A stretch of 64,000 nt of DNA from Acanthopleura granulata. Lineage: Eukaryota; Mollusca; Polyplacophora; Chitonida; Chitonidae. Numbering within the stretch: position 1 is the stretch's first letter; every line of letters starts with the position of its first letter. The notes beneath the pieces were generated by a model that was given only the letters and a program-made list of their open reading frames with translations, was not told the origin of the DNA and ran no database searches. The position numbers and the translations under genes are program-made. Location of the stretch: positions 12,835,432-12,899,431 of the forward strand of contig JABBOT010000014.1 of the NCBI GenBank assembly GCA_016165875.1, in the 5' to 3' direction. Shown piece by piece: positions 11,353 to 23,173 of this stretch.

Positions 11353-12000
11353 TCAGTGGACTGGTGTCATATTGACTGATGTCATCACCTGCAGGCGCAT
11401 ATGCATTATGGGCTTATAATAGGATCAGATTTGTTCATAAGATGGCAGAAGGTGTGTTATTGCACTGCACACCCACTCAGCATACAATGACAGGCTAAAT
11501 ATGAAAGTATGATAAGACATGTCAACAAATCTAATAAAGTTTAGTATATATGTGTAAGCTAGCCAACTACAGCGTAGATCATTAAATAAGTAAGAAAACA
11601 TGGAAATGTTACTCGGTCAATATATTTATGGACAACTGAGGGAGGTTACCCTGAAGGTGTTGTACTCACTTTTAACCCACGAACTATTGTATATAGGATA
11701 GGGAGTTACTGTTTTTGGCCAGGAAGCCATATTGCACGCATTTCTTACTGGTCAGTCATCATGTGGTCTTTTACGATGGAGTGATTCTTGCTTCCTACTT
11801 ATACATGTTTTTATCAGATATGAAGTTGGAATGTTATACCTGAAGTCACAGATGATGATCAGTCAGTCAGTCAGTCGCCTAGTGGGTGTATTTAATATCG
11901 AATCATTAGTCAAGATCCACACCGCTCAAGTCTGTAAAGTCCTTCCCACTAACCACTGCCAGTAAAGTTTCCGGATAGGGCATAATTTGGCAGTACAATT

Positions 12001-13448
12001 GTAGAAATGCCAAAAATGTTTCTGTCCTAGGCATGCCATCGATACATTGTAGAAATGCCAACCATGTTTCTGTCCTGGGCGTGCCACCGATACATTGTAG
12101 AAATGCCAACCATGTTTCTGTCCTGTGCGTGTCACCGATACATTGTAGAAATGCCAACCATGTTTCTGTCATGGACATGTCACCGATACATTGTAGAAAT
12201 GCCAACCATGTTTCTGTCATGGACATGCCACCGATACATTGTAGAAATGCCATCCATGTTTCTGTCCTGGGCGTGCCACCGATACATTGTAGAAATGCCG
12301 ACCATGTTTCTGTCCTGGGCGTGTCACCGATACATTGTAGAAATGCCGACCATGTTTCTGTCATGGACGTGTCACCGATACATTGTAGAAATGCCAACCA
12401 TGTTTCTGTCATGGACATGTCACCGATACATTGTAGAAATGCCATCCATGTTTCTGTCCTGGGCGTGCCACCGATACATTGTAGAAATGCCAACCATGTT
12501 TCTGTCATGGACATGTCACCGATACATTGTAGAAATGCCATCCATGTTTCTGTCATGGACATGTCACCAATACATTGTAGATTCTGTCATGGACATGTCA
12601 CCGATACATTGTAGAAATGCCAACCATGTTTCTGTCCTGGGCGTGTCACCGATACATTGTAGAAATGCCAACCATGTTTCTATCATGGACGTGTCACTGA
12701 TACATTGTAGAAATGCCAACCATGTTTCTGTCCTGGGCGTGTCACCGATACATTGTAGAAATGCCATCCATGTTTCTGTCCTGGGCGTGCCACCGATACA
12801 TTGTAGAAATGCCAACCATGTTTCTGTCATGGACATGTCACCGATACATTGTAGAAATGCCATCCATGTTTCTGTCATGGACATGTCACCAATACATTGT
12901 AGATTCTGTCATGGACATGTCACCGATACATTGTAGAAATGCCAACCATGTTTCTGTCCTGGGCGTGTCACCGATACATTGTAGAAATGCCAACCATGTT
13001 TCTATCATGGACGTGTCACTGATACATTGTAGAAATGCCAACCATGTTTCTGTCCTGGGCGTGTCACCGATACATTGTAGAAATGCCAACCATGTTTCTG
13101 TCATGGACATGTCACCGATACATTGTAGATTCTGTCATGGACATGTCACCGATACATTGTAGAAATGCCAACCATGTTTCTGTCATGGACATGCCACCGA
13201 TACATTGTAGAAATGCCAACCATGTTTCTGTCATGGACATGTCACCGATACATTGTAGAAATGCCAACCATGTTTCTGTCATGGGCGTGTCACCGATACA
13301 TTGTAGAAATGCCAACCATGTTTCTGTCATGGACATGTCACCGATACATTGTAGAAATGCCAACCATGTTTCTGTCATGGGCGTGTCACCGATACATTGT
13401 AGAAATGCCAACCATGTTTCTGTCGTGGACATGTCACCGATACATTGT
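12001..13448. repeat. 48-bp minisatellite, 28 full units and 3 truncated units, with internal segmental duplication
   Basis: The unit contains aaatgccaaccatgtttctg, a variable middle (tcatggacatgtc, tcctgggcgtgcc and mixtures) and accgatacattgtag. Counting gives 12 units, a 34-bp truncated unit at 12581, 6 units, a truncated unit at 12903, 4 units, a truncated unit at 13129 and 6 units. All three short units carry the same 14-bp deletion. Because 48 is divisible by 3, two plus frames and a minus frame are open over most of the array. The stop-free reading is a property of the unit and not evidence for a protein. The unit has CCATG/CATGG arms that can pair. Confidence 0.96.
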
Positions 13449-13599
13449 TATCAACCAAACGCAGATATATTGGTACATCATGTCAGTATTATAACATGTA
13501 TATGTGCCCAGTTTCATTGTTCTGGTTACGCTTCAGCCCTTCCATATGGTTTACATGTACAAACCAGACAACAATGATCAAGAAGTGGAAAGTGGGACT

Positions 13600-14010
13600 G
13601 AACCTGCTACATATATTAGCATTGTGAGACCATGTAACTCTAACAAGTATTCACTATGTACAATTAAGTCTGGATTCTATGTTCAAAGGGCAATAACTCT
13701 GGAAATAACTCATGTGGTATATAACCCAAACAGGAGAGGCATGTCGCCAAAAGGTCAATGTATGGCCAACAAATTTTAAGAAGATTTAGTTATAATTCTA
13801 GGTGGAAATGCACTGTCAAGGACTCACTACCTACAAGTCCCAATTCCATATTCAAAGGGCAACAACTCTGGAAATAATTAATGATCAAGGCCTAATTTAA
13901 CCCAAATCATACATACATATCCCCGCATGGTTTGTGTCATGTCAAAGATCATGAATGGATGACCGACTGATTGACAGATGAACAGACAGACAACCCTTTT
14001 TGATACATCT
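13600..14010 (+). repeat. Dimeric interspersed repeat (169-bp internal period)
   Basis: Two imperfect units start with ttcaaagggcaa.aactctgg (13682 and 13851), each followed by a stretch ending near 'taaccca'. The right end runs into a gacagatgaacagacagac tract at about 13974-13993, the kind of end seen in the repeats at 48.8 and 55.7 kb. This type is common in molluscan genomes as far as I recall; the class of element is unknown to me. Confidence 0.6.
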
Positions 14011-15366
14011 CCTCCCCTCCACCCTCACACACAAACTGTACTTTTGGGGGAAAATTATTAGGTCATGGACATTATAAGTGGTATGGACATTAACTATAGT
14101 CACGATCATGTATTGTGCTGTTCACGCAGTAACAAAAGTACCACACACAAGCCTGATGCCCCTCACAAGGCCTCCCCCCCCCATCCCCACCCACATCCCT
14201 GCACTGGTATTTCGATCAGTGCAGCCAACCACTATACAACGCCCTGTTTCTTAAATCCACATCCAATCTACACAAGCATTTCTCAGATCAATTTCAAGTT
14301 TTAAATTTCATTTCTTTCCAACTTTTTCTTTTTTTTACCATAAAAAGAATTAAGAAAAAAACCACTCAACCCATGGAATCCGTAAGAGAGACTTGGCAAA
14401 CATTGGTGTCCGAGGGGAAATCGTTGATATCTGGCAGCTGGCCAATTCCAGCGTAGATCACTGTGACACTGCTGAAGTCATCTTTCGATTCCTGATTAGA
14501 AGTTTCATGAAGTTGTGGAAATTTTCGCAGCTGTCCGTTAACACAGTTGTAGGAACAAGCCTTGTGCTGCCTGACAAGCAGATTTAATATGTCTCCCACT
14601 GTCAACTGTCAGCCAGTTTTAATTGGCACTATCTGCGCTATATCCATATGATCACCCTCTACCACCCCAACAAACATCACTCAATACTGTAATATCTCAA
14701 ACAAGTGAGACAGACAAATGCTGCATCAGACAATCACATTCCCAAGTTTTCTGTTCTGTACTGACAATGTCTGACATATTGTCCAGATCATGAAATGTAA
14801 AATTCTCCATTCCATAAACACGAGATCACAAATTCATGCAACGCCTAATATTGTTAAACTTACAGTTTAGCTCAAGCTCAATATGTGAAGAACAATCTTT
14901 TTACAACTTTACAATTTCGACCTAATTTATTTTCTAGCTCGTATTCGCGTATTGTGTACAGATAAGCTGACAAAATATGCAAACTTCAGCATAGCTGAAT
15001 GAAATCCAAGATGGCCTCCTCGCTATGACAGAGCATAAACTGGGTCTCTCACTGACCTCAAGCCGCTCTCTAAATATGAATTTGATTGGCTGAAAGTTGT
15101 TAAAGACATTTTAGTTGACAAGCTCAGGTGTGACAGATGGATGGAAGAACACAGACAGATGGAGTGGTTCCACAGCCTGTTGGACGTGTCAATATGATCA
15201 AGTTAACTGGATGCCAATAAACAGATAGGACAGTCGTAAGATAATATGTAATAAAACAAAAACCATAAAGGTATCTCGAGTTGATGTATGCAGATTTCTA
15301 ATATACTGATGTACTCAAGCATTAAATATATAAAAAAGCCTTGTGCTGAGACACCCATACTCCTCC
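14011..15366. other. Intronic stretch without recognised genes
   Basis: A C-rich run lies near 14175-14206. A segment at 14366-14605 is open on both strands (79 codons on the minus strand) but matches no family I know. The remainder is AT-rich with nothing recognised. Confidence 0.4.
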
Positions 15367-15983
15367 AGACATACTGAGGTCAGCTCAGTCATTGGTATAC
15401 TCAGGCATAGTGAAGTACTCAGTCACTGGTATACTCAGGCATAGTGAAGTACTCAGTCACTGGTATACTCAGGCATACTGAAGTACTATCACTGGTATAC
15501 TCAGGCATACAGATGTACTCAGCCACTGATATACTCAGGCATACAGATGTACTCAGCCACTGGTATACTCAGGCATACAGATGTACTCAGCCACTGGTAT
15601 ACTCAGGCATACTGATGTACTCAGCCACTGATATACTCAGGCATGTTGATGTACTCAGCCACTGGTATACTCAGGCATGTTGATGTACTCAGCCACTGGT
15701 ATACCCAGGCATACTGAAGTACTCAGTCACTGCTATACTCAGGCATACTGATGTACTCAGCCACTGGTATCCTCATGCATGCTAATATACTCAGCCACTG
15801 GTATCCTCAGGCATGCTAATATACTCAGCCACTGGTATACTCAGGCATGTGGATGTACTCAGCCACTGGTATACTCAGGCATGTTGATGTACTCAGCCAC
15901 TGGTATACTCAGGCATACTGAAGTACTCAGCCACTGGTATACTCAGGCATATTGAAGTACTCAGCCACTGGTATACTCAGGCA
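15367..15983. repeat. 34-bp minisatellite, about 18 units
   Basis: Units carry gtactcagccactggtatac and tcaggcatactgat. Repeats of GGTATACTCAGG occur at 34-bp steps (15394, 15428, 15462), with one 32-bp unit near 15482. Variants alternate between acagat, actgat, atgttgat and atgctaat after 'tcaggc'. Confidence 0.94.
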
Positions 15984-16450
15984 AGTTACTTAGTAAAATG
16001 AATAGTACACAACTCCTTTTAGAAATCTGATGAACAATGAGCCACCGATTGCATGTATACACAGGTCCCCACAGCACATCACAGCAATCACCTCTACATG
16101 TACACAGACTAGAATAAGCATGATTCTTTCCCCAGTTTAGATGTCGGTAGCCTTCCCTATAACACCTGATCCAGCAGCACTACACATGTGATGTACACGT
16201 GGTCAAGACAATCATCACCGGTGAAAGCATCGGTAGCTGCTTCACAGGTAAACAATTTGCTCCCAGTGTTTACAGTAATGTGAGAAGTTCATTAACAGGT
16301 GTATACGTTACTGTCCTTCCTATAGCGACTATGATGGTAATTAGAGCCAGCATGGCTGTTACAATAACAGAAAAATGGTTCCAGGAACTGGATGCAAAAC
16401 TATATATACATGTGTAGACTTCAAGAATCAAATTTTTACCTGCATACAGA

Positions 16451-16670
16451 GCAAGAAAACAGGATTCTGGTTAGCCCAGTGTCAGTATAATGTGACTGGG
16501 TGGGGTGTCATTTCTGGTGTCTTCGACATGATGTTTCAGTGGAGGCAGCATTAACTGGTGGTATGGAGTTGCCCTGCCACAAGACACGGTATATACACAG
16601 TCTAAGCACTTCTCCCCATCATATAACTAAAATATTGTTGGAGTAAGATGAAAAACCCAAGCATACAGAC
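16451..16670 (+). mobile_element. SINE, family B, with probable 9-bp target-site duplication
   Basis: The blocks gtcagtataatgtgactggg, tggtgtcttcgacatgatg, ttgccctgccacaagacac and gatgaaaaacccaa match the copy at 8678-8881. GCATACAGA flanks it at 16442-16450 and 16671-16679, consistent with a target-site duplication. Confidence 0.75.
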
Positions 16671-17524
16671 ATCTTAGCTATTACACAAACACAGACATGT
16701 ACTTATTTTTCTTATTACGTTCAACAAAGTTCCATTTAACACTCCACAAATGCTGGACACTGTTTATTAAGTGTTGTAATGTAGTGACAACAGTAAGTCC
16801 AGCATAGGCATGCAATTAAGCATTTAAACGTCACTGATTACTGGCAACAGTTTTATACAGTCGATCGCTAAGACCTTTTCTGCAATTCTGAAAATGAAGT
16901 TGTGAAAAAAGAAAAAGAGTGAAAAAATTAACAGTAGTAATAAACAATAGCACATTTAATTCAACCCAATGCGTCCTTTTTAAAGAGTCTGTAAAACTGC
17001 TAAAAACTCCAAAACTGGCCAGGAATTAATAAAAAATGGATCCAAATCAGCTTGAAACCTGAACACAAACCAAAAAAGCACAATTTGTCATGTCAAAGAC
17101 ATGTACCCATTTGAAAAAAAACTGTGGAACTGTGACTTGTGATATACTGATTCTCAGAGTGTAGATCCATTTTCCCCTCTGTTACCTCAGAGGACTAATA
17201 AGAGGTTCTGGGCTGGAACATTCCCAGTGTTTTCATACTCCCGTCAGACAGGGGGGTGAAACAAAAACTGATTTGGGCATTACATGTGACTTGTAACTTG
17301 TTTTAAGATATACACTGTATGTGTACATGTACCAGGGTGGCTATAACATGATGACACTATGCACAGTCAATTAGCAGGATTAGTCTACTTCATCTCCTAT
17401 GTTCACAAAATCTGTCTGTACACTTCTCTTTCTGTCAGTCTGAATTTCCAATTCCTATGTTCTCTGCAGTATTTCCGAGTTCTGCATAATTACTTGAACT
17501 TTGTTTCAGTGGAATAGCTCACTT

Positions 17525-17745
17525 CTTCTCTTTATATATTTATTTATTTGATTGGTGTTTTCTGCCATACTCAAGAATACTTCATTTATACGACAACGGC
17601 CAGCATTATGGTAGGAGGACACCAGAAAACTAGTATTAAACCAAAGACTATCGACAGATTGCTGGTGGACCTTTCCACATACTGTCGGGGCTAGAGGAAG
17701 CCAGCCTAAGCTAGACTTGAGCTCACAGTGATAATACTTGTCAAG
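17525..17745 (-). mobile_element. tRNA-derived SINE, family A
   Basis: The plus strand begins tatttatttatttgattgg, then gttttctgccatactcaag, cggccagcattatggtagg, ggtggacctttccacatac and gaggaagccagcctaagc. The element reads on the minus strand, with its tRNA-like head toward 17745. The head beyond the 'gacttgagctcac' B-box region is lost. Confidence 0.8.
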
Positions 17746-18021
17746 ATGAATGCCTATACTACATGTACAAGATGTAGTGACCCTCAACTCAAACATGGTT
17801 AAAACACTGTCATCTCACTTACTGAACAATTTCCCTCCCATATGAGGTAAACAGCGATCCTCAGACCAGCACAAAACATGCAGGGTGTCACCATGACAAG
17901 GAAGGCAAACAGGTCAAACCCTGATGTTTTATACCATTATGATATAAATTAATAGGCCTTAATTATAAGAATAATCATGGTGACATATTAAAATGTTAAA
18001 ATCATTTTTCAAAACATTTAT

Positions 18022-18080
18022 TCAAATTTTTTTGACTAGTGTCTTCCTCCGTGCTCAAAATATTTCACTTATACGTCAAA
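18022..18080 (-). mobile_element. Fragment of family A SINE
   Basis: Only the 3' part remains: gactagtgtcttcctccgtg, ctcaaaatatttcacttata. It is strongly diverged and borders are approximate. Confidence 0.5.
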
Positions 18081-18339
18081 ATAATTAAGCCAGTTTTCAG
18101 TGGAGATATGCTGTCAAAATGACAACACATATTAGCTATTGGAAGAGAGAGCTTGTGTTAATGAAGAAGACTTTTTTATAAAACAAGGCCGAGATGTCCA
18201 TATAGCCAAGAACGTCGATCAAAAGCCACGTTAATGCCTTGCCATTTATTTTACCTGTACACTGACTCGTCGATGGAAAAAAACAAGACACTTTGTCGTT
18301 CTGGTTCGTATCATTTACAAAATGTGACAAATTGTGCCA

Positions 18340-18572
18340 TACTTATTTGTTTATCTATTTATTTATTTGACTGGTGTTTTACGCCATACTCAAGAATATT
18401 TCACTTATACGAAGGCAGCTAGCGTTATGGTGGGAGGAAACAGGGCAGAGCCCCGGGGGAAACCCACGACCAGAGAGAGGCCAGCATGAGCTGGACTTGA
18501 AGTCACATTGACCGCACTGGTGAGAGGCTTCTGAGTCATTACACTGTGCTAGTGCACTAACCGACTTGTCCA
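18340..18572 (-). mobile_element. tRNA-derived SINE, family A, nearly complete copy
   Basis: This is the best preserved family-A copy. The plus strand holds tatttatttatttgactgg, gttttacgccatactcaag, aatatttcacttatacgaag, gttatggtgggaggaaac and ccgggggaaacccacgacc. Read on the minus strand, the head shows the B box GACTTCAAGTCC and a first part near AGTCGGTTAGTGCACTAGC that resembles a tRNA A box and D loop. About 25 bp of the body ('ttgctggcagaccttcccacg' in other copies) is missing. Confidence 0.85.
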
Positions 18573-18824
18573 ATACTGAGTTTACGCCGTCATATCAGAA
18601 AACAGACAGTGGAGGTATTCTATATTATTTTTTTTACACGCAACTACAAATGCTTAAACAACCATGATTATGTAAGAAGCTCAAATACATGTAGTCATTG
18701 ACATGTCTTCATTACGACTGTCTCAATCACGCCACTCATGTTTTTCTGGGTGGGGGGGGAGGGGGAACACAACGTCGACAAATATTTAAGGCTGATGTCT
18801 AGTCTGACTGTATGATCAGAGATT

Positions 18825-19410
18825 TTACGGCTTCCGGCGGCATTCTCTCGAAAACCTCACAGACGTGCCTCTGCACTTAGTGCTGGACTGCCGGCTCTGC
18901 AGCCCGCCATTGATTCCCGCTATGATCGGGGCATGTCGGAAAATGACGTGACTGGCCAGAATTTCGACTGGGCAAACACTTGACCTCTGAATCTCTATTG
19001 ATTTTTTGCCCAATCTGGCACTGGTTCTTAAGCTGGCATCGAGAGGGACTATTCTGTAACAATCAAACCCAGATAGATCTCGCAACCGACATCCTCTGAG
19101 GAGAAAAAAGGAACACTCTGCTTCAGATTTTTTCAGATTTTCCACTTAAAACCATGTTAATAATAGAATTGTAGACAAGACGACGGCTGCAATACTCGCT
19201 GAAAAAATTGCTGGCCGGGTTCAATAATCACGCAAAATCCAGACCAAGAAGGGCCGAGGAGTTCCGAATTCAAAGAAGAATGACGTAGTCCAAAAAGTCG
19301 TTCATCGAAATTTCCTGTGACAAGTGTCCCTCTGGTGGCAAGGGTATTTACACAAACCGACTTAGAGCTTTCAGAATTTTTCCCAGGCAAACTGAAATCT
19401 CGAAAAGTAA
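18825..19410. other. CpG-rich patch inside intron 2, function unknown
   Basis: About 30 CpG dinucleotides occur in under 600 bp, far denser than the flanks. The minus strand has two consecutive ORFs (19157-19390, 77 codons; 18825-19145, 106 codons) with no motif I recognise. In the sense direction of the channel gene, GTGAGG at about 18859-18864 could serve as a donor, but its phase in that ORF (0) does not fit exon 3 (needs phase 1). It could be an internal promoter, an alternative first exon, or an unidentified mobile element. Confidence 0.35.
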
Positions 19411-20530
19411 ATGGCAGCAGATGATGTTCCTCAAAAAAGGGGATTGCGGGAATACAAGAGACATGTTAAAATTGGAAAATTTTTCTGCACTTGAAAATAT
19501 GTTTCCATCAACGTTGTAATGGAATTGCCGACATTCCCAACAGATAATAGACTGTTATACAAGAAATAACATTCAAATTATCAGAATAGCAAACGAAAGA
19601 GTTTTTCTCTAAAATGAATTATTGTAAAACCATGGAAACAAGTCATTCGCATCATCCACATAATGTAAGTGTTTCCAGATGTTTTAATATTCAGGAATTC
19701 ACTTTTTTAAAGTTTGTGCATGGACCTAAACAAAGACAGCTAGAACAAAGACAGCAACGGGATACCGACAATAGTCTCAAGAACTATTTCCAAGCCTTCC
19801 AACTGCAACCGTGCGACGTCACATACTGTACGAACACCACATGTGTGCATCAATTAGAAGAAATATGGCACTTTATACAATGTTCATCATTCATATAGTT
19901 TGACAAAATACATAAATATATGACAAAGAAGTCCTAATTCACTCAGAGAGGAAAGTACATTGATTCCCTGCTAGGTGTGAAATAGGCATTCCTCCATTTT
20001 CACAGCACACACACTTCAAAGAGACTGGCAGAGTATGTGCATGCAGATTTCAAACGTGGAAAACCTACACATCTCAATTAGTGTCAAAAAAAAGCCAAGT
20101 TGTAAATAAATTGTCTAAATATGGGCACAAATTCAGATACAAGTAATTTAACCTTAAATTGAACCTGTACGTATCAACACATGGACTTCTACGTGTGGCA
20201 ATTAAGCTAAAAAACACCATTTTAAAATCCACACAATAGAGTAATTTAATGGTTACTCAGCATCTATTTCCCTGCGATATCAAGAAAATAGTGCTGAGAT
20301 CTTCCAGCTGTACAGAGTCCTCTTTACTGCCAGAACCCAAAACCTCCAAAGTCAGACAATGTTGCTTATTTTTCCTGATTCTGAGAGCTCTGATGATTTT
20401 AGAAGGTTTGCTTCCAAGGTATGGTGATACCCTAGTACAAAAATGTAAAATTCAGCACCAGAAATAATATTTCAGGACATTATATTTGTGTCTAAAAATT
20501 CACTTTTTAATGAAATTTTATGTCATACAC
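19411..20530. other. Intronic stretch without recognised features
   Basis: AT-rich DNA. One plus-strand ORF (19614-19898, 94 codons) shows no family motif and no start or splice context that supports it. Nothing else was seen. Confidence 0.4.
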
Positions 20531-20532
20531 AG

Positions 20533-22316
20533 CTTGTCGGAGGACAAGAGAACAGGCTGCAGTTCATACACTGTATGTTGGATGACAACAGAAGAGCCTG
20601 CAGTTCATACACTATGTTGGATGACAAGAGAACAGCCTGCAGTTCATACACTGTATGTTGGATGACAAGAGAACAGACTGCAGTTCATACACTGTATGTT
20701 GGATGACAAGAGAACAGACTGCAGTTCATACACTGTATGTTGGATGACAAGAGAAAAGCCTGCAGTTCATACACTGTATGTTGGATGACAACAGAACAGG
20801 CTGCAGTTCATACACTGTATGTTGGATGACAACAGAACAGGCTGCAGTTCATACACTGTATGTCGGATGACAACAGAACAGCCTGCAGTTCATACACTGT
20901 ATGTTGGATGACAACAGAACAGGCTGCAGTTCATACACTGTATGTTGGATGACAAGAGAACAGCCTGCAGTTCATACACTGTATGGTGGATGACAAGAGA
21001 AAAGCCTGCTCTTCATACACTATGTCGGATGAAAAGAGAACAGCCTGCAGTTCATACACTATGTCGGATGACAAGAGAACAGCCTGCAGTTCATACACTG
21101 TATGTCGGATGACAACAGAACAGCCTGCAGTTCATACACTGTATGTTGGATGACAACAGAACAGGTTGCAGTTCATACACTGTATGTTGGATGACAAGAG
21201 AACAGCCTGCAGTTCATACACTGTATGGTGGATGACAAGAGAAAAGCCTGCTCTTCATACACTATGTCGGATGAAAAGAGAACAGCCTGCAGTTCATACA
21301 CTATGTCGGATGACAAGAGAACAGCCTGCAGTTCATACACTGTATGGTGGATGACAGGAGAACAGCCTGCAGTTCATACACTGTATGTTGGATGACAAGA
21401 GAAAAGCCTGCAGTTCATACACTGTATGTCGGATGACAACAGAACAGGCTGCAGTTCATACACTGTATGTCGGATGACAACAGAACAGCCTGCAGTTCAT
21501 ACACTGTATGTCGGATGACAACAGAACAGCCTGCAGTTCATACACTGTATGTCGGATGACAACAGAACAGGTTGCAGTTCATACACTGTATGTCGGATGA
21601 CAACAGAACAGCCTGCAGTTCATACACTGTATGTCGGATGACAACAGAACAGCCTGCAGTTCATACACTGTATGTCGGATGACAAGAGAACAGCCTGCAG
21701 TTCATACACTGTATGTTGGATGACAAGAGAACAGGCTGCAGTTCATACACTGTATGTTGGATGACAAGAGAACAGGCTGCAGTTCATACACTGTATGTTG
21801 GATGACAAGAAAACAGGCTGCAGTTCATACACTGTATGTTGGATGACAAGAGAACAGCCTGCAGTTCATATACTATGTCGGATGACAAGAGAAAAGCCTG
21901 CAGTTCATACACTGTATGTTGGATGACAAGAGAACAGCCTGCAGTTCATACACTGTATGTTGGATGACAACAGAACAGGCTGCAGTTCATACACTGTATG
22001 TTCAATGACAAGAGAACAGCCTGCAGTTCATACACTATGTCGGATGACAAGAGAACAGCCTGCAGTTCATACACTGTATGTTGGATGACAAGAGAACAGG
22101 CTGCAGTTCATACACTGTATGTTGGATGACAACAGAACAGGCTGCAGTTCATTCACTATGTCGGATGACAAGAGAACAGGCTGTTCTTCATACACTTGAC
22201 AACAGAACAGGCTGCAGTTCATACACTGAATGTTGGATGACAACAGAACAGCCTGCAGTTCATAGACTGTGTGTCGGATGACAAGAGAACAGCCTGCAGT
22301 TCATACACTGTATGTC
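20533..22316. repeat. 41-bp minisatellite, about 44 units, with 242-bp higher-order duplication
   Basis: The unit contains ggatgacaagagaacagcct followed by gcagttcatacactgtatgt. Most copies hold a CTGCAG (PstI) site. A subset lacks the 'gt' of 'actgtatg' and is 39 bp. Sites of variation are g/t after 'tgt', aagag versus aacag, and cagcct versus caggct. A run of variants that includes the rare 'cctgctcttcatac' unit starts at 20941 and recurs at 21183, a spacing of 242 bp. Confidence 0.96.
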
Positions 22317-22631
22317 ACACGCTGTCTTAACACAGTGCAGTCTATCAAACACTTCAGAATGTATAAAAGAGAGTTAACCCTATTTTGTTTTCATTTATAG
22401 TTGAATTCAGTAAGTCAATGCAACAAATCACACCAGGTGAATGAGGCTTTACTTAGTAAAGAAAGCAAAAAGATAATGGAATTTAGGTTTAGAACGAATT
22501 TGAGATTTAGTTACTTTTATTGATTGTTGTTAACCAAATGCCAGTAAGAAAATTTAACTACAGGTCTCTGTCAGCTTTGAAGGTGGCAACATTTGGCAAT
22601 ATGGCTAGACAAAATGGGTGTGAATTGGATT

Positions 22632-22955
22632 GACTCATCCTCAACAGTCAGAGATGCCAACTGAACTGACTCATCCTCAACAGTCAGAGATGCCAACTGG
22701 ATTGACTCATCATCAACAGTCACAGATGCCAACTGAACTGACTCATCCTCAACAGTCAGAGATGCCAACTGAATTGACTCATCCTCAACAGTCAGAGATG
22801 CCAAGTGGATTGACTCATCCTCAACAGTCAGAGATGCCAACTGAATTGATTCATCCTCAACAGTCAGATATGCCAACTGGATTGACTCATCCTCAACAGT
22901 CAGAGATGCCAACTGGATTGACTCATCCTCAACAGTCAGAGATGCCAAGTGTTGC
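22632..22955. repeat. 36-bp minisatellite, 9 units
   Basis: The unit contains gactcatcctcaacagtcag and agatgccaactgaatt or -ggatt. Starts run at 36-bp steps from 22632 to 22920. The period equals 12 codons, so open frames appear on both strands (plus 22630-22959, minus 22571-22972). The open frames are explained by the repeat. Confidence 0.95.
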
Positions 22956-22978
22956 CTGAATGGTTCCACCATTTACCT

Positions 22979-23173
22979 TGTACCTTCAATGAACAGCTGC
23001 ACCTTCAATGAACAGCTGCACCTTCAATGAATAGCTGCACCTTAAGTGAATAGATGCACCTTCAATGAATAGCTCCGCCTTCAATGAATAGCTGTGCCTT
23101 CACTGAATAGCTGCACCTTCAGTGAATAGATGCACCTTCAATGAATAGCTGCACCTTCAGTGAATAGCTGCAC
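22979..23173. repeat. 19-bp minisatellite, about 10 units
   Basis: The unit is ACCTTCAATGAATAGCTGC with variants (aacag, aagtg, cagtg, atagatgc, tccgc). It begins 23 bp after the 36-bp array and shares no unit with it. Confidence 0.93.

Noticed and set aside
12033..13577. Long overlapping plus- and minus-strand ORFs of repeated 16-residue peptides (PTMFLSWTCHRYIVEM, MTETWLAFLQCIGDMS)
   Set aside because: They are the translation of a 48-bp minisatellite whose length is a multiple of 3. Both strands are equally open, and truncated 34-bp units break the frame repeatedly.
14366..14605. 79-codon minus-strand ORF as a possible extra exon of the channel
   Set aside because: It lies between exons 2 and 3, which already join in phase. 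Its sequence shows no KCNH motif, and the opposite strand is open as well.
20533..22316. Possible CRISPR array
   Set aside because: Units are contiguous 41-bp copies without unique spacers, and the window is eukaryotic. The same holds for all other arrays here.
22571..22972. Minus-strand ORF of 133 codons with ASLTVEDESIQL repeats
   Set aside because: It is the 36-bp array read in frame; the plus strand is open too and no flanking coding signal exists.
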